Of a DNA stretch of 64,000 bases, positions 10,111-21,500 are shown piece after piece. The notes under the pieces were generated by a model. That model was not told the DNA's origin and did not search any database. It saw only the letters and a program-made list of their open reading frames with translations. The position numbers and the translations under genes are program-made. The stretch covers positions 625,001-689,000 of the forward strand of contig NW_024037072.1 of the NCBI RefSeq assembly GCF_015706575.1, written 5' to 3'. This stretch comes from Patiria miniata (Eukaryota; Echinodermata; Asteroidea; Valvatida; Asterinidae). The stretch's first letter is position 1. The number at the start of each line of letters is the position of its first letter.

Positions 10111-12395
10111 TTGCGAAGGCGAAAGTGTGCCGGTTGTTAAGCAAAGCTAATCCGATTACGTACTTACACGTTGTAACAGAGCATGCTGTGAAATTCGTGA
10201 ACCCCAAAACGTGGCTTTTTGAACGTTGTGTTTTTCCAAAAATATGCTCAGTATGATTGAAATGTTAAATTTTAACGGAAGAAGAAATTCTAAACTTCAT
10301 GCCAATGAAAAAAAAAATGACCGTCATCGATGTCAAAAAGTCAATACTGGTTACTGGTAAAGCTGAGCTTAACGTCGGAAAGAAATCGTTAGAAACCGTC
10401 CCCAAATCTATGTATTTATATCAATTTCCAGGAATTCCTCCAAGTTATTATTTCACGAGTAGTTGGACACATATAATCTAAGTATGCTCCGAATTTCAGC
10501 TTAATCTGTTGTTGAAAACGCTAGTGTTACACCTTGAACTATCTTCAAAGAAAATTTGGATGAGGATTTTCTTGCCATCCAACCCACGTGCATGTTCAGC
10601 AAAGCGCCGTTGGCGCTATACGGTTGACCGATTTCGGCCCGGCAACACAATGACAAAAGGCGTATTGGCATATTCATTAGCGTGACTTGGCGTGACTTGG
10701 CGTGGGTCTCGGTATCGACCAATGGAAGCCGGCAAAAAAAGTGATATTTATCAATTAATAACTCCTGAAGGAGGCTTTTCTCCAAATTTTTACTGCACAC
10801 CATAATGGATAGGAACCTTATTAATATTCGTGAGGCTTGGAAAGATTGACAAACATTGCTAACGCCAGTGTTACAACTTTAAAAAGTGCAAATAGCCAGA
10901 CCTATTTTCCCAATTTCAACGAAAAGTAGTGAATATATCACAACGATTTTTAGCACATACTTGGGTCATTATAAGAGAAATAAACCCTGAAAGTTGCATG
11001 AAAATAGGGTCTTCCAAACGGAGGCATTTTGTTAATTTGCAAAGATTTCGTCCGTCAACGTGAACATTGTCTGTGTGCATGTTGTTTCAATAAAAAGAAA
11101 GTATTAAGTAGCCTTTCGAAATCGGCCTTCGGACCACACGGCTAGCCTTTCGCCAAAGCCATTGTGGCTTTAGCCGGCATTATTAGACCCAGAGGGGGGG
11201 GGGGGGGGGGGGGGGGGGACAAACGACATGATATCACCCACTTTAAAAAGTGTGGGCGGGAACTTGTCCCCCTGTCCCCCTGTCCCCCACCGATTGACGC
11301 CCATGCCCATGGGTCACTTGTTGCGTCATGTTGGTTCCCGGCATGCCGTGCGCGATTGTAAACGTTGCGGAAAAGCCTATGTGTTATTTTTTTCTTTTGG
11401 ATTAGCCTTTACTTGTTTTTGCTCAGGTTGTTTTGTCTTCTTGAGCTTTCTATCACACAATCCCATAGACTTTGTACACGTCTTTTCTCATCGCCACTTT
11501 GGGCATTTATCTTTGTCACACATCATTCAAAGTTAATATAGGCATAGTCATTATAGCAAAGTTCTGTCCCGAAGAGTGACGTCGTGATGACGTCATTATG
11601 GGTCGTCATCTTGAAGGTGCAAACTCCTATAGTGAACTATCCGATTAATTTGAATGTTGGTATGTATAGTAGACCGGGATGTGCTATAGATTAATTGAGT
11701 TGACGTCATCATTACGTCATCATGTGAGTTTATATAGATTTTGAAGTTTTGAAGATTATTGTGTTATTTATTTATACCTTTATTTATCCAGGGTAAACCC
11801 AAACAGCAAAAAGCGGTGTTTCATCAGGGCTCTTAGGTTTTTATAGGGGGGGGGGAGAGGCTCGCAGCATTCTTTCAATGGGGGTGCTGTTCAAAACAGA
11901 TTAACACTATACATGTATTTCAGAATGGTGTACAAATACCACCGTCACCCGGCAGGCTCTGTACGTATTTTGTGCAGAGGCGAATATTAATACCAGTATA
12001 ATGTTCTGTGTGTCAGAGCGGGGTAGCTTTTTTATAAATTTCTATAGAAAAAAATTTTTTTTGACAGGGCTGGTTTCTTTTTACCCCCCCCCCCCCTTGA
12101 TCCCCGCCTGGCAACCAATGCATTGTGGGATTCAAAGTGAAGTTCGAGCCTCATATAGCTGCCACGTTTCGACACTTTGAGAAATGTCTATATGCAAGTA
12201 TTTTCCCTCTATAGAGTGAGTTTATTTCTGATCAGTGCACGAAGTACACGTGGAGAGAAACAAGACACCTGGTTTAGTGTCAATGTAGGATTATTATAGA
12301 TTGATTGTAATTTCCAACCACCCACGTGCTTGCTGCTCATTTGTTAGGTGTTGGACTATGAGCCCAACAACTGTGATTGTAACTGACTATTTTTG
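10111..12395. other. no recognised gene; poly-G tract and repeats
   Basis: I see no gene. The stretch contains a direct repeat of GCGTGACTTG near 10679-10700, a run of more than 20 G at about 11194-11218, TGACGTCA-type palindromes around 11577-11600 and 11703-11725, a TTTATTTA-type LINE-tail-like stretch at about 11763-11790, and a C run at 12084-12098. Most is probably decayed repeat. Confidence 0.35.
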
Positions 12396-12404
12396 TTCTC
12401 CTCA

Positions 12405-12868
12405 GCAAATTGTTCTCCAGAACTGTTTGTCAAAATGAAAACATATATGAGCTTCAATTGTCAACCCACTGAAGATGTCCATTTTTGCAATTACGTCATC
12501 ATGACGTCATCAGGGGTCACGTGACGTCACTTGAAAGATTAATCAATTTAATCTTTGAAATTCAATATAAAACCAACCGTGAGAGACCGGAACTTGAATT
12601 TTGCAGAAAATCGATATGATTATACATGATCTTCTTTTTATCTCGTGCGCGTCAGATCACGTACGCTTCCTTCTGGTCAAACCCGGACGTGCCTTCTAAT
12701 TTGCAATTGGCAAAAGATATGAACTCGCTTTCAACGATGTTTTCTTATGTCTTATGTCTTATTCTTAAGTCAAACATGCCTTTAAACATACATTTTGAGT
12801 TGATGTGTGTGGAGAAGTTTGCGATTATCAATGGCCCAACACCGTGCGGTTGTTGCCACAACCTCTAG
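12405..12868 (+). repeat. dispersed repeat family R1, copy a
   Basis: The block is shared with 16690-17130 and 50765-51200. Common landmarks in order are CCAGAACTGTTTGTCA, TGACGTCATCA, TTTAATCTTTGAAA, GATCACGT or AATCACGTGAC, TTTTGAGTTGATGTGTGTGG, and a terminal GTTGTTxxxACAAC-like hairpin ending ACAACCTCTAG. There is no coding capacity. It looks like a short non-autonomous element of unknown class. Confidence 0.7.
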
Positions 12869-13165
12869 TGTTTGTTTTATTTTGTTAGACAGATACGCCT
12901 TCAAGCCTTACGCGAGTACCTTACGGATATTATCTTAATTCCTAAACTGTGAATAATCAATAGCCTTTGTATTGAACGTGTTGATATTGACCGATATTTA
13001 GCATTCCTTTTTAAATGAGTTTGTAAAACTAGCCGTTATTGCTGTATGAATAATAACTCCACTTAATAGAAAAGTATTGGCAGCCTGAATGATAAATTAC
13101 ACTTCGTACAGGTATTTTCCCAAATAACCTCGTATGGCCAATATAACGACTATGGACCCATAACA
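12869..13165. other. no recognised feature
   Basis: Short interval between the R1 repeat and a LINE 3' fragment. Nothing recognised. Confidence 0.35.
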
Positions 13166-13169
13166 TCAT

Positions 13170-13600
13170 TGCTTTCATTAGAACGTCCCTGTTCCATTTT
13201 CCGTCTTTTCGCACTCTCCAATCCAGTAACAAGCATCTACTACATGAGCCAAAATAGCACCTTATTTGGGGAGACAGGTCTTTCTCTGTAGCAGCACCTC
13301 GTCTGTGGAATCGGCTACCTGTATTCACATCAAAACTTCAGAAACCATCCAGCCCTGCAAAACATATCTCGAAACTCATCCCATGTCGTTATCTTTCAAT
13401 TAATCCCTTGCGTTTATGTTTATTTTGTTTTTCTGCTCTTACGTTGCTTACCTTAATTTGTTTAGTTTGTTTATTATATTGATTTTGTTCACTTAACTTT
13501 TGCTGCTGTTTTGCTTGTATAAAATTATGTATAGCGCCTTGAACACCTCACGGTGGATATGTTCGCGCTCAAATGCCCATTATTGTCATTTATTTATTTT
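13170..13600 (+). mobile_element. LINE 3' fragment (CR1/L2-like tail)
   Basis: The plus strand encodes the typical end of a LINE reverse-transcriptase protein: a basic QSSNKHLLHEPK segment, then GDRSFSVAAPRLWNRLP, a hallmark of CR1/L2/Jockey-like proteins. A stop codon (TAG) interrupts the segment between these two parts and the upstream part reads in shifted frames, so the copy is dead. The 3' UTR carries the GCGCCTTGAACACC and GGATATGTTCGCGCT words that commonly end such elements (13538-13575). Confidence 0.8.
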
Positions 13601-14459
13601 TCGTAACCACTGACGAGGACGGACACCCGACTGAGAACAACAAGGAGACACAGATAACTCTTCATTTTTCCAAGTATTAAATAAACTGTGGAATCAAACA
13701 GGAAAAAGTGCTTTGGACGTGCTCAACTGTAGACTGACAACTGTAGCAATGTTACAACACTTTACAGTCTGTTTTAAGTTCAAGGAAAACTGTTCTTCTG
13801 AAGTACAAGTCCGATTGGGTTGAAAGACTGTCCACTTGTCAATTTGTGTAGGTACAATCATTATCCGGAAATGCCCTTCCAATTAACTATTTAATTAACT
13901 TATTCCCATGAAGAAGGTCTTGTTGAGGCAGAGATATCCGGCCATTTTATTGTTTTGATTTGCTTATTTAATTAACTGCGATACTTGACGTTTAACGTGA
14001 GTGCGTTTTGCAAAATGTTATGTAACTGTTTATGTAACTGCTCCTTAAACGACGCGTCTAGGGTCTTGCACAGTTGAACATATATACTAATTCATACAAA
14101 CGTAAATACAAACAGTATTACAAACGCAAATGCAGACTCAACCAAAACTGTCCGTTGGAAGATCGAGGTCAGTTTCCCAAAAATACAAAACGAAAAAAAA
14201 ACTGAAAAAATTCGGGGTGTTTTTTTTTGTAAAAATAACCTGTAAAAATCAAGTGTATCGAGATTTTAGAGGTTGAAAGAATCTTCTGGTGCGCAGACAT
14301 TGTCATGGTTCGATTTTTTTTCTTGTGTTTTTTTCCTCAGGAGGAAACTTATTTATTTAGAAGAAACGTTTTTCTTGCGTTTTACAATAGGTATAAAGAA
14401 ATAAGAAATTAATCATTACATAGAAGAGAGAAGGGATCCCATTTCGCATTAAATTTAGC
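13601..14459. other. no recognised gene
   Basis: AT-rich DNA between two LINE fragments. No exon, RNA gene or element terminus is recognised. Confidence 0.35.
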
Positions 14460-15260
14460 AAGATTACCATTTGTAGTAAATATGAATTTTTCTTATACAT
14501 AGTATCGTTTTAGCTCATTCTTAAATACTAAAAAGGACAGTTTGCTACAAGTCATCTTCATTTTGTAAATATGCTAAAAGCATAGAAGACTTCTTAAGTC
14601 TAATTTTTGTTCAGTATGCCAACTTAAACCATCTCGTAATCTACCAGCATATTAATATTCAAGGTCTTCTTAATTCAATCACCACTTTGGTTCCAGAACG
14701 ATAAAGAAATCTCTCAAGTACAAAATGAGTGAATCGGTTTCCTTTTCTACATGACAGAAGGAACACAAGTCGTTCTCCCCTTTACCAATCTTTATCAAAT
14801 AAGAATTGACGCCCGGGATTGTATGAACTAATCTATATTGAAACAACCGTAATTTTGTATCATAAGTAATCGTATAAAGGGCATACTTCAAAAACAACCA
14901 ACCATTAGGTAGCAGGGAAATTGATACTCAATTTTGTTTCCCATATATCAATGAACCTAGGCCTACTTGCAACCTTTTTTACTGAAGTAAATATATAATA
15001 AATACGGGTAGAACTTTTTTATCTAGTAAGAGTATCTCAAAATTAAGTGGAATAAAAGGAAAGCAAATATTTGACTTGACCTCTTTAAGTAAATAACGAA
15101 AAGATTTTTTGACGGCCTTAATTGACGACACCACCATATACTCAAGAAAGTTGGTCCTTATACTGAATTTTCACATAAAGCCCTCTAAGCTATAGAAAAG
15201 CACCTTTATCGTCAAGTAGGTCAGGCACAAAGTTTGCCCCTTTGTTTGCCCAGTGTTTGT
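14460..15260 (-). mobile_element. LINE ORF2 3' fragment, L1/Tx1-like
   Basis: The minus strand encodes pieces of the C-terminal third of an L1/Tx1-type ORF2 protein. These are a TNFLEY segment (about 15150), a stretch matching the usual linker, then KLRLFQYRLVHTIPGVNSYL and the zinc-knuckle-like DLCSFCHVEKETD (about 14740-14860). In the family this knuckle (C-x2-C, then E-T and H) lies downstream of the polymerase domain. Several frame changes and stops interrupt it, so it is a decayed fragment, cut off upstream near 15300. Confidence 0.75.
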
Positions 15261-15404
15261 ACAAAATGCAATTGTTACCAATCGTAATTCTGTGGTTCTT
15301 CTACAAAACATTGCTAAGAGCATTTAAAAACAGGTAGTAAATAAAAATGCCAGTTTTTGATCCCAGATGCTGCGGGTTAATCCATGGAGTATCAAACGGA
15401 TCTA

Positions 15405-15640
15405 CCCTTCGGGCGGGATGGATGGAAATGACACTCATAGAGAAGCAATGAGTGACAAAGTGTGCCCTTGGGCAAGGCACTTTGTCACTCATTGCTTCTC
15501 TCCACCCAGGAGTAAATGGGTACCTGTGAGGGCAGAGATGGTTATTGTGATTGAATTAGCTTCCTTGCGCCTAACAGGCTGCACCGAGCTGTATTTTTAT
15601 TTATTTATTTATTTTACATCTTTAGACATTAATATAAAAT
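15405..15640 (+). mobile_element. SINE-like tail with (TTTA)n
   Basis: Contains GTGCCCTTGGGCAAGGCAC, CTCCACCCAGGAGTAAATGG and GGTACCTG, the conserved central and tail segments of SINEs widespread in marine deuterostomes, ending in TTTATTTATTTATTTA at about 15595-15615. A nearly perfect inverted repeat (GAAGCAATGAGTGACAAAGT and its complement, about 15440-15503) surrounds the CCCTTGGGCAAGG core. Confidence 0.65.
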
Positions 15641-16490
15641 TGAATTTAAAGGAAATGTAAAACCAACATGAACAGAGGCTGTCAAGGACAAACAAAAGCA
15701 TAAAAACTGTCATCAAACGATGTGTTTCACCAGACCCCTGTTCAAATTAAAACAATGAATTTTAAATGAAGAAATAACAATGAAATAAAAACCAAATTAT
15801 ACAAAAATTAAACAACTGTAAATGCGAACATGTAATGATAAAAGCAGGCCGATTGTACTATCGCAAGATGTTTTTTGTCTTAGATGAAAAACCCCAATGA
15901 GACCAATGACCATGATGAGATAAAAATTGATAAAAATGAATTTATATTAAAACACTATCAAACCAGGAAAAGAGTAAAAACCAGTAAAACAGGAACGCCC
16001 CAAAGACCAGTATTAAAAACAACCAGTACAGAGACGAATTCCCCCAAAAAGAAAAAAAATATATATCTGAAGTCTGCTAGTTTATACACACTCCCAATTA
16101 CATGTCGGATAAATCCCTCCTCAAATGAGAACGAAAAGACCCCACACCCTCTAAAATCAAAATATTCCTGGTTTCAGCATCAAGCTCAGAATATACTTTA
16201 GGAAAGCGAACAGCAGACTATATTTGTAGGCATCAGTCCTTGGATTTAAATGATGGAAAGTGAGCATGTCTGGGTGCCTAACATTAACGTGGAACAAATT
16301 AAGAAAATCCGACATAAAACCCAATCTCTTAGACATTAAAAGTATACTCCCCAGGGAGCTGAGATGGTATTTGGAATGTTTCATGTGCCCAATGAGCAGG
16401 CGTATTAAATGATGTAGCGTCTTGAGCACCAGTCCTGGTGGATATGTGCGCTTTGTAAATATCCACTATTATTATGATTATTATTCATAG
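15641..16490 (+). mobile_element. probable LINE 3' region (CR1/L2-like)
   Basis: No coding similarity is clear, but the block ends (16405-16480) with GTCTTGAGCACC, GGATATGTGCGCTTTGTAAA and an ATTATTATT tail, the stereotyped 3' terminus of CR1/L2-like LINEs and SINEs that share it. The rest is AT-rich and unassigned. Confidence 0.45.
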
Positions 16491-16689
16491 AAATTTAAAT
16501 TAATGGAAATTTATCCGAGTGCTCGCATGTGACTAATCCCTACCAACGGTAGCCTTGGTCAATGCTCTCGTCGTTATTCGTCCCGTACGCGGTCAATCGT
16601 CGGCATATATCCTCACGCACTATGCACATGCATGTAAAAATTACAGCGCGAACAGCGACCTCATGCGGCCACTATTTTTTTATGCAAAT

Positions 16690-17130
16690 CAGTTGAGGAT
16701 GATCATCAAGTATCATATTACAAGCAATCAAAGATTACTAGATTTAATCTTTGAAAATCAATATAAAATCAACTGCTACAGATTTGATTTTGTTTTTTAT
16801 GGCAATCGATACAATATTGCAGGGTCTTCATTTTTGGTATTAAGTGCAAAATCACGTGACCCTTCCTTCCGGTCGAAACCGAAAGTGCCTTATTATTTGA
16901 AATTGGCAGAAGATGCGAACTTGCTTTCAACGATGTGAGTGTCTGCCTAGGTAGTACTGTACAAACATTTTACAGGTGACGTCATCAAATGTTAGAGCGC
17001 CCTCTGGCGGCATGTTGAAAAATTCAAACATGGATTTAAACATGCATATTTTGAGTTGATGTGTGTGGCAAAGTCTGCGGTAATCCATGGCCCAACACCG
17101 TGTGGTTGTTTATACAACCTCTAGTTTTTC
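16690..17130 (+). repeat. dispersed repeat family R1, copy b
   Basis: Shares order and sequence with 12405-12868: TTTAATCTTTGAAA, AAATCACGTGACCC, the CTTCCGGTCGAAACC region, TTTTGAGTTGATGTGTGTGG and the ACAACCTCTAG end. Confidence 0.7.
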
Positions 17131-17299
17131 TTTGATGTTCTTTCCCCAAATCCCGGTTTGTAAACGTCTTTCCTTATTGCCTCTTTGGCATGTATCTTTG
17201 TCACAAATCTTTCGAAGTTGGCATAGGCATAGGCATATTTGTTTGACATTATTCACTAGTTATTTGCACGATTTATGTAACTGAAGTAAAATGCTCCCG

Positions 17300-18060
17300 T
17301 TTTCAAGTTACATTAAATTATCATTGCACTTCCGGTAAAACTGGAAGTAAAGGTCAAATAGCTTTGCGCCTGGGACTCAAATTGCCAGAGTCAAGGTCTA
17401 AAACATAGCTAAAAATGAGAGCAAAACTCTATTCCGTTATAAAGTTATAATTTATTTTTTGATATTTTGAGGTTACCCTTGTAATTTGATTTTGCCAAGC
17501 ATCTTCGGATGAGGGTTCAAGGTCCGTCTATGTTTTATCGTCATCCCATGAACCGTTTGGAAGAAATTTGGTTCGTTTTGATTTTGAGGCTACTGTATGT
17601 ATTTTAAATTCACTTTGACCTTCCGGTTGACCCGGAAGTAAAGGTCAAGCGAGATCACTTACACGATACAAAATGGGTATTTTTAAAATAATGGTCAATC
17701 TGATTACAACGTATGAACATGATCGATTATTTTGTTCAAGAGTTTTAGGGGAAAGAAGATGGTCTTGTTTTGTCAACGAAAATCGGTTGTAATTTGACAC
17801 CCGATGACGTCATCATTACGTCAGAGTAATATGCACCACTAGGGATCAGGTTGAAAGTTCATTGGTTCTGAGAACCAGAGGTGTTAACTGGACGTTTCAG
17901 TTTGTGTGCTATGACCATCATCAGTAGAATGCCTAAAGAACTACTTTTGTTTTATAAAGATAGTCACTTCTACCTAGAGATCAATAACATGGCTTGTCAG
18001 TTGAATAAAGACTTGAATTGCGATGTGACTTGTGATAACTTGATGCTCTGGATGCTCTAT
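17300..18060. repeat. duplicated downstream flank of gene copy 1
   Basis: Closely matches 48840-49682, the corresponding flank of copy 2: CTTCCGG/CCGGAAGT words, GGTCAAGCGAG, a TGACGTCATCATTACGTCA block and GGTGTTAACTGGACGTTTCAG. This shows that the gene was duplicated with its 3' region. The last 200 bp probably form the 3' UTR, though I see no clear poly(A) signal. Confidence 0.75.
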
Positions 18061-18505
18061 CTAGTCCTTAAGGAGTTCATCCCTCATGGCCGGGATGAGC
18101 CCCTTCCTAAACGCGATATCCAACAGCTCCTGGGTATCCTTGATGTTGGGGTACTCATGCAAGGCCCACTTGAGATAGACCAGAAACTCACTCCAATCCA
18201 CCTGCCCGTCTGCATCCATGTCAATGGCCTGCAGAGCTTGATGGGTGTCGGAGCACCGGTAGCAGGCAAAGTACGGCGCCATGAAGCCATTGTAGAAGGA
18301 GTCGTACTCCAGCATTTCATCACCTTGCACTTCGTCTTTCAGGTCCCAGGTGTCCCAGATTTCACGTACCTCGGAGAGCATCCTCTCGGCGTGCACGTTG
18401 TTCAGCTTCATCTTCTCGATGATGTCACGCATCTTTTCGGTGACTTTGCCTCCGGCCCGGTCGAAGAGGAGGGCCAGGCCCACCTCACTCATGTACTCTT
18501 CCTTC
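18061..18505 (-). CDS. copy 1 exon 4: EF-hand region and stop
   Basis: Acceptor CACTTCAG/GAAGG; 445 nt to the stop. It encodes the canonical EF loop DMDADGQVDWSE, with calcium ligands at loop positions 1, 3, 5, 9 and 12, followed by an F-L-V-Y-L exiting helix. Confidence 0.88.
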
Positions 18506-21500
18506 CTGAAGTGATACAAACATGGAACAAAGTCAGCGTCATCAATGATAACGCGTCAAGTGTTATGGCTCAAAATTAATAATGGCTTACATTAATTACG
18601 CAAATTACCTATTGTTTCGAAGATCCTCCAGCATGGCTTCTTTCATCTTGTGAGCTTGGTCAAGGGTGAACTGCGGATCGTTGCCGTAAAGCTCAATCAA
18701 CTGCAGACGGATCATCTCGTTGGATGCCAAAGAAGTGATCCTCTTGGGCGCCTTTTCTCCAAAGAAGTCAGCCAAGTCAAAGTCTTCCTTATTCAGCCCC
18801 AAGACGAAGTCCAAGGCTCTCTCCCCATACACCGGCTGCTTGAGGTGCGGGTCTCGGTCGGTGGTGATCCTAGTCACGTTGATGGCTGCCTTCCGAAGGT
18901 AGGAGCAGTTGTAGCTCTTAAGGATCTTCTTGTTGCCAAGGCGGATGAGGTTCATCATAGTGACGCAGGTTGATGCGTTGCCCATGGCAGCGCCTTCAAT
19001 GCAGATACTGCCCCAAGTGCCATCCGCACCACACATCAAACTCTAGAAAACATAAAGAAGTCCGATTTGAGATTCAGAATCATGTAATTAGATATCGCCA
19101 TTTTTATTCCAAATCTGAATAAATTCGCACATCCAAACTTTGTCACTACTTAAAACACTCAGGCGCTATAAACAGGGTTCCCAAAGTCATGGAAAAATTC
19201 TGGAAAATCATGGAATTTAAAGCTATTACGGAAAGTCATGGAAAAGTCATGGGATTTTGTTGTTATACAAGGAGGCATGGAAAATTGATAATACAAGAAA
19301 AAAGTCATGGAAAAAATCATGAAATCCTGCACAGCCATTATATGATTTGTAATATTTGGCATTTTGGCTATGGTAGACTTCCAGTTTGCATTCCAGTTTA
19401 TTTTACCTCCGAGTCCTCTTTATGCATGTATGTTCTATGCTCTCTGTGTAAAACATCCTTAGGTTGAAAATTAACTTGTAGCACACTTATTAAGTTAAGC
19501 ACGCCTTGATTTACATGATAGCTTGATGTAAAGAAATCCCTGGCGGTCAGTGACCCTTATTATGGCGTTGCGCTTTACATGTTCAATGCGCCACTGTGGC
19601 TCAGTGGACTTGTGTTTTAAACAGGGAGCGACGTCTCCTTGCCTCAGTGTGACGTCTGGCCAGCGTAATGGCTCCTAAGAAGCCAAAACAGTGTAGAAAT
19701 TGGTCACAGAAAACCCTTCTTTAGTCCTGGACAAGTCATTTGAAGATTGATGTATTTTTTCGACCGACATTGATGATATTTGCTAGTGAACATAGGCTTC
19801 TGTAATCTCGGGCAGTAAGCATTTTTCATTGAGTGAATGTATAACAAATAAGTGGATATCATCGTCCACTTCAAGTTCACACGGAGGGGCATTACTGGCC
19901 ATAGTGTTCAGATTGTTGAAAAATGTTCGTTAAATGTATCAGCAATGTCGGTGAGATCATCTACGAATTCCCCATCCTGGGAAAGAAAAGTCTTTGGAGT
20001 AATTTTCTGTTTGTTGGGGAGAACCTCTTATAGTTTTTTTCCACAGAATCGATGAGTTGCCTTTATTTTCCTCGATGGTTGATTTAAAGTATTCGATTTT
20101 CTTGCTGCAATTTTTTTCAGTGCAGTGGTCAAGTTTCGCAGCTTTTTGTATGCGTTCCAATCATTTTGTGAGCCTGAACGGTTAGCGATTTTATTTACAC
20201 GATCTCGCTGTCGCATAAGTTTTAGAATTCCCCCATCGAGCCAAGGCAACGATGCACCACGAATACGTTTTGATTTACTTGGTGGATGGTGGTTAATAAT
20301 ACTCATAAACAAAGAGTGCCACATGGACCATGGTTCATTTACATCTTGACAATTAAGCAAATGTTCCCATGGGGCATTAAGGAGGTCGTCTTGAAAAGTG
20401 TCACTGTCTATATCTTTAAAACACCTAAAGTTTATTGAACAGCCTTCTTTTTTGGGGGGGGGGGCTTTCCAAATATGGAGACTGTAATTATGATAGTGGT
20501 CACTAATCAGGACAGGTAGGACACCACTTTCGCTTACAAGTTTTGGATGAGAGCTAAACATTAGATCAATTGTGGTTTCAGTAAATTCAGTTACACGGGT
20601 AGGTTCATGTATAAGTTGCGTCATTTTGAACAAAGGCCCTCGCGGCTTCGCCGCTCGTGCTAGTCTTTTTACGTGCCAGCATCCGGGGTGCGTTACGTGT
20701 CCGATTGGTCCGGGTATAGGCGCGTGGGACTTGACGCGTGGTAGGTTCATGTATAAGTTGCGTCATTTTGCGTCATTTTGAACAAAGGCCCTCGCGGCTT
20801 CGCCGCTCGTGCTAGTCTTTTTACGTGCCAGCATCCGGGGTGCGTTACGTGTCCGATTGGTCCGGGTATAGGCGCGTGGGACTTGACTAAAGGCTAGACC
20901 TTACCCGACACAAAAGCTGGACACGCTCCACTTATTGAGGCCTCACCGCACCATCCTTTTCCTAGATTGTTGTGAACGCTCACAACTTCCTTTATCACAA
21001 AATTAGTACTTTTTAGCCGACGTCATTTTACCTCGTTTGTTATGAAACCCTTCAAAATATCCTTTATAGTGGAGCTGCTTAGGTCCATTTTTGGCCTAAA
21101 TCGTGCACTTTGTGGTAAAAGCATGAAATTTGGCTGGTGGGGTCCCAATGGGCTAGAATTCATTTTAAGATCGGGACCCATCCAGGATCTTGCCCATTTT
21201 GGGGGCGGAGCTTGATTTTTTTTTAAAGGGGGTGTAAACAATACAAACTCATGAAAACTGTATTTAACATCAATTTTCCTTGTTTTTCTATGGTTTGAAA
21301 TAAACTTAAACATAAAACCGAAACGGAAAGCGGCACCGGGGAGGGTCACGTGCTGGAGGACAGATACAAAAAAAGCGCATCAAACGCGACGAACGCAATG
21401 CCGTTTACGTGCACAATGCGCTGTGCATCGGCACCCATGGTCTACATGTGGATTGGGTTTTCAGTCCCTACCTGATTCCGTGGGTTTTCCCCAGACTATT

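Noticed and set aside
17881-18579. 232-residue plus-strand open frame opposite gene copy 1
   Set aside because: Antisense shadow of exon 4. The minus strand has the EF-hand, splice sites and a matching paralogue.
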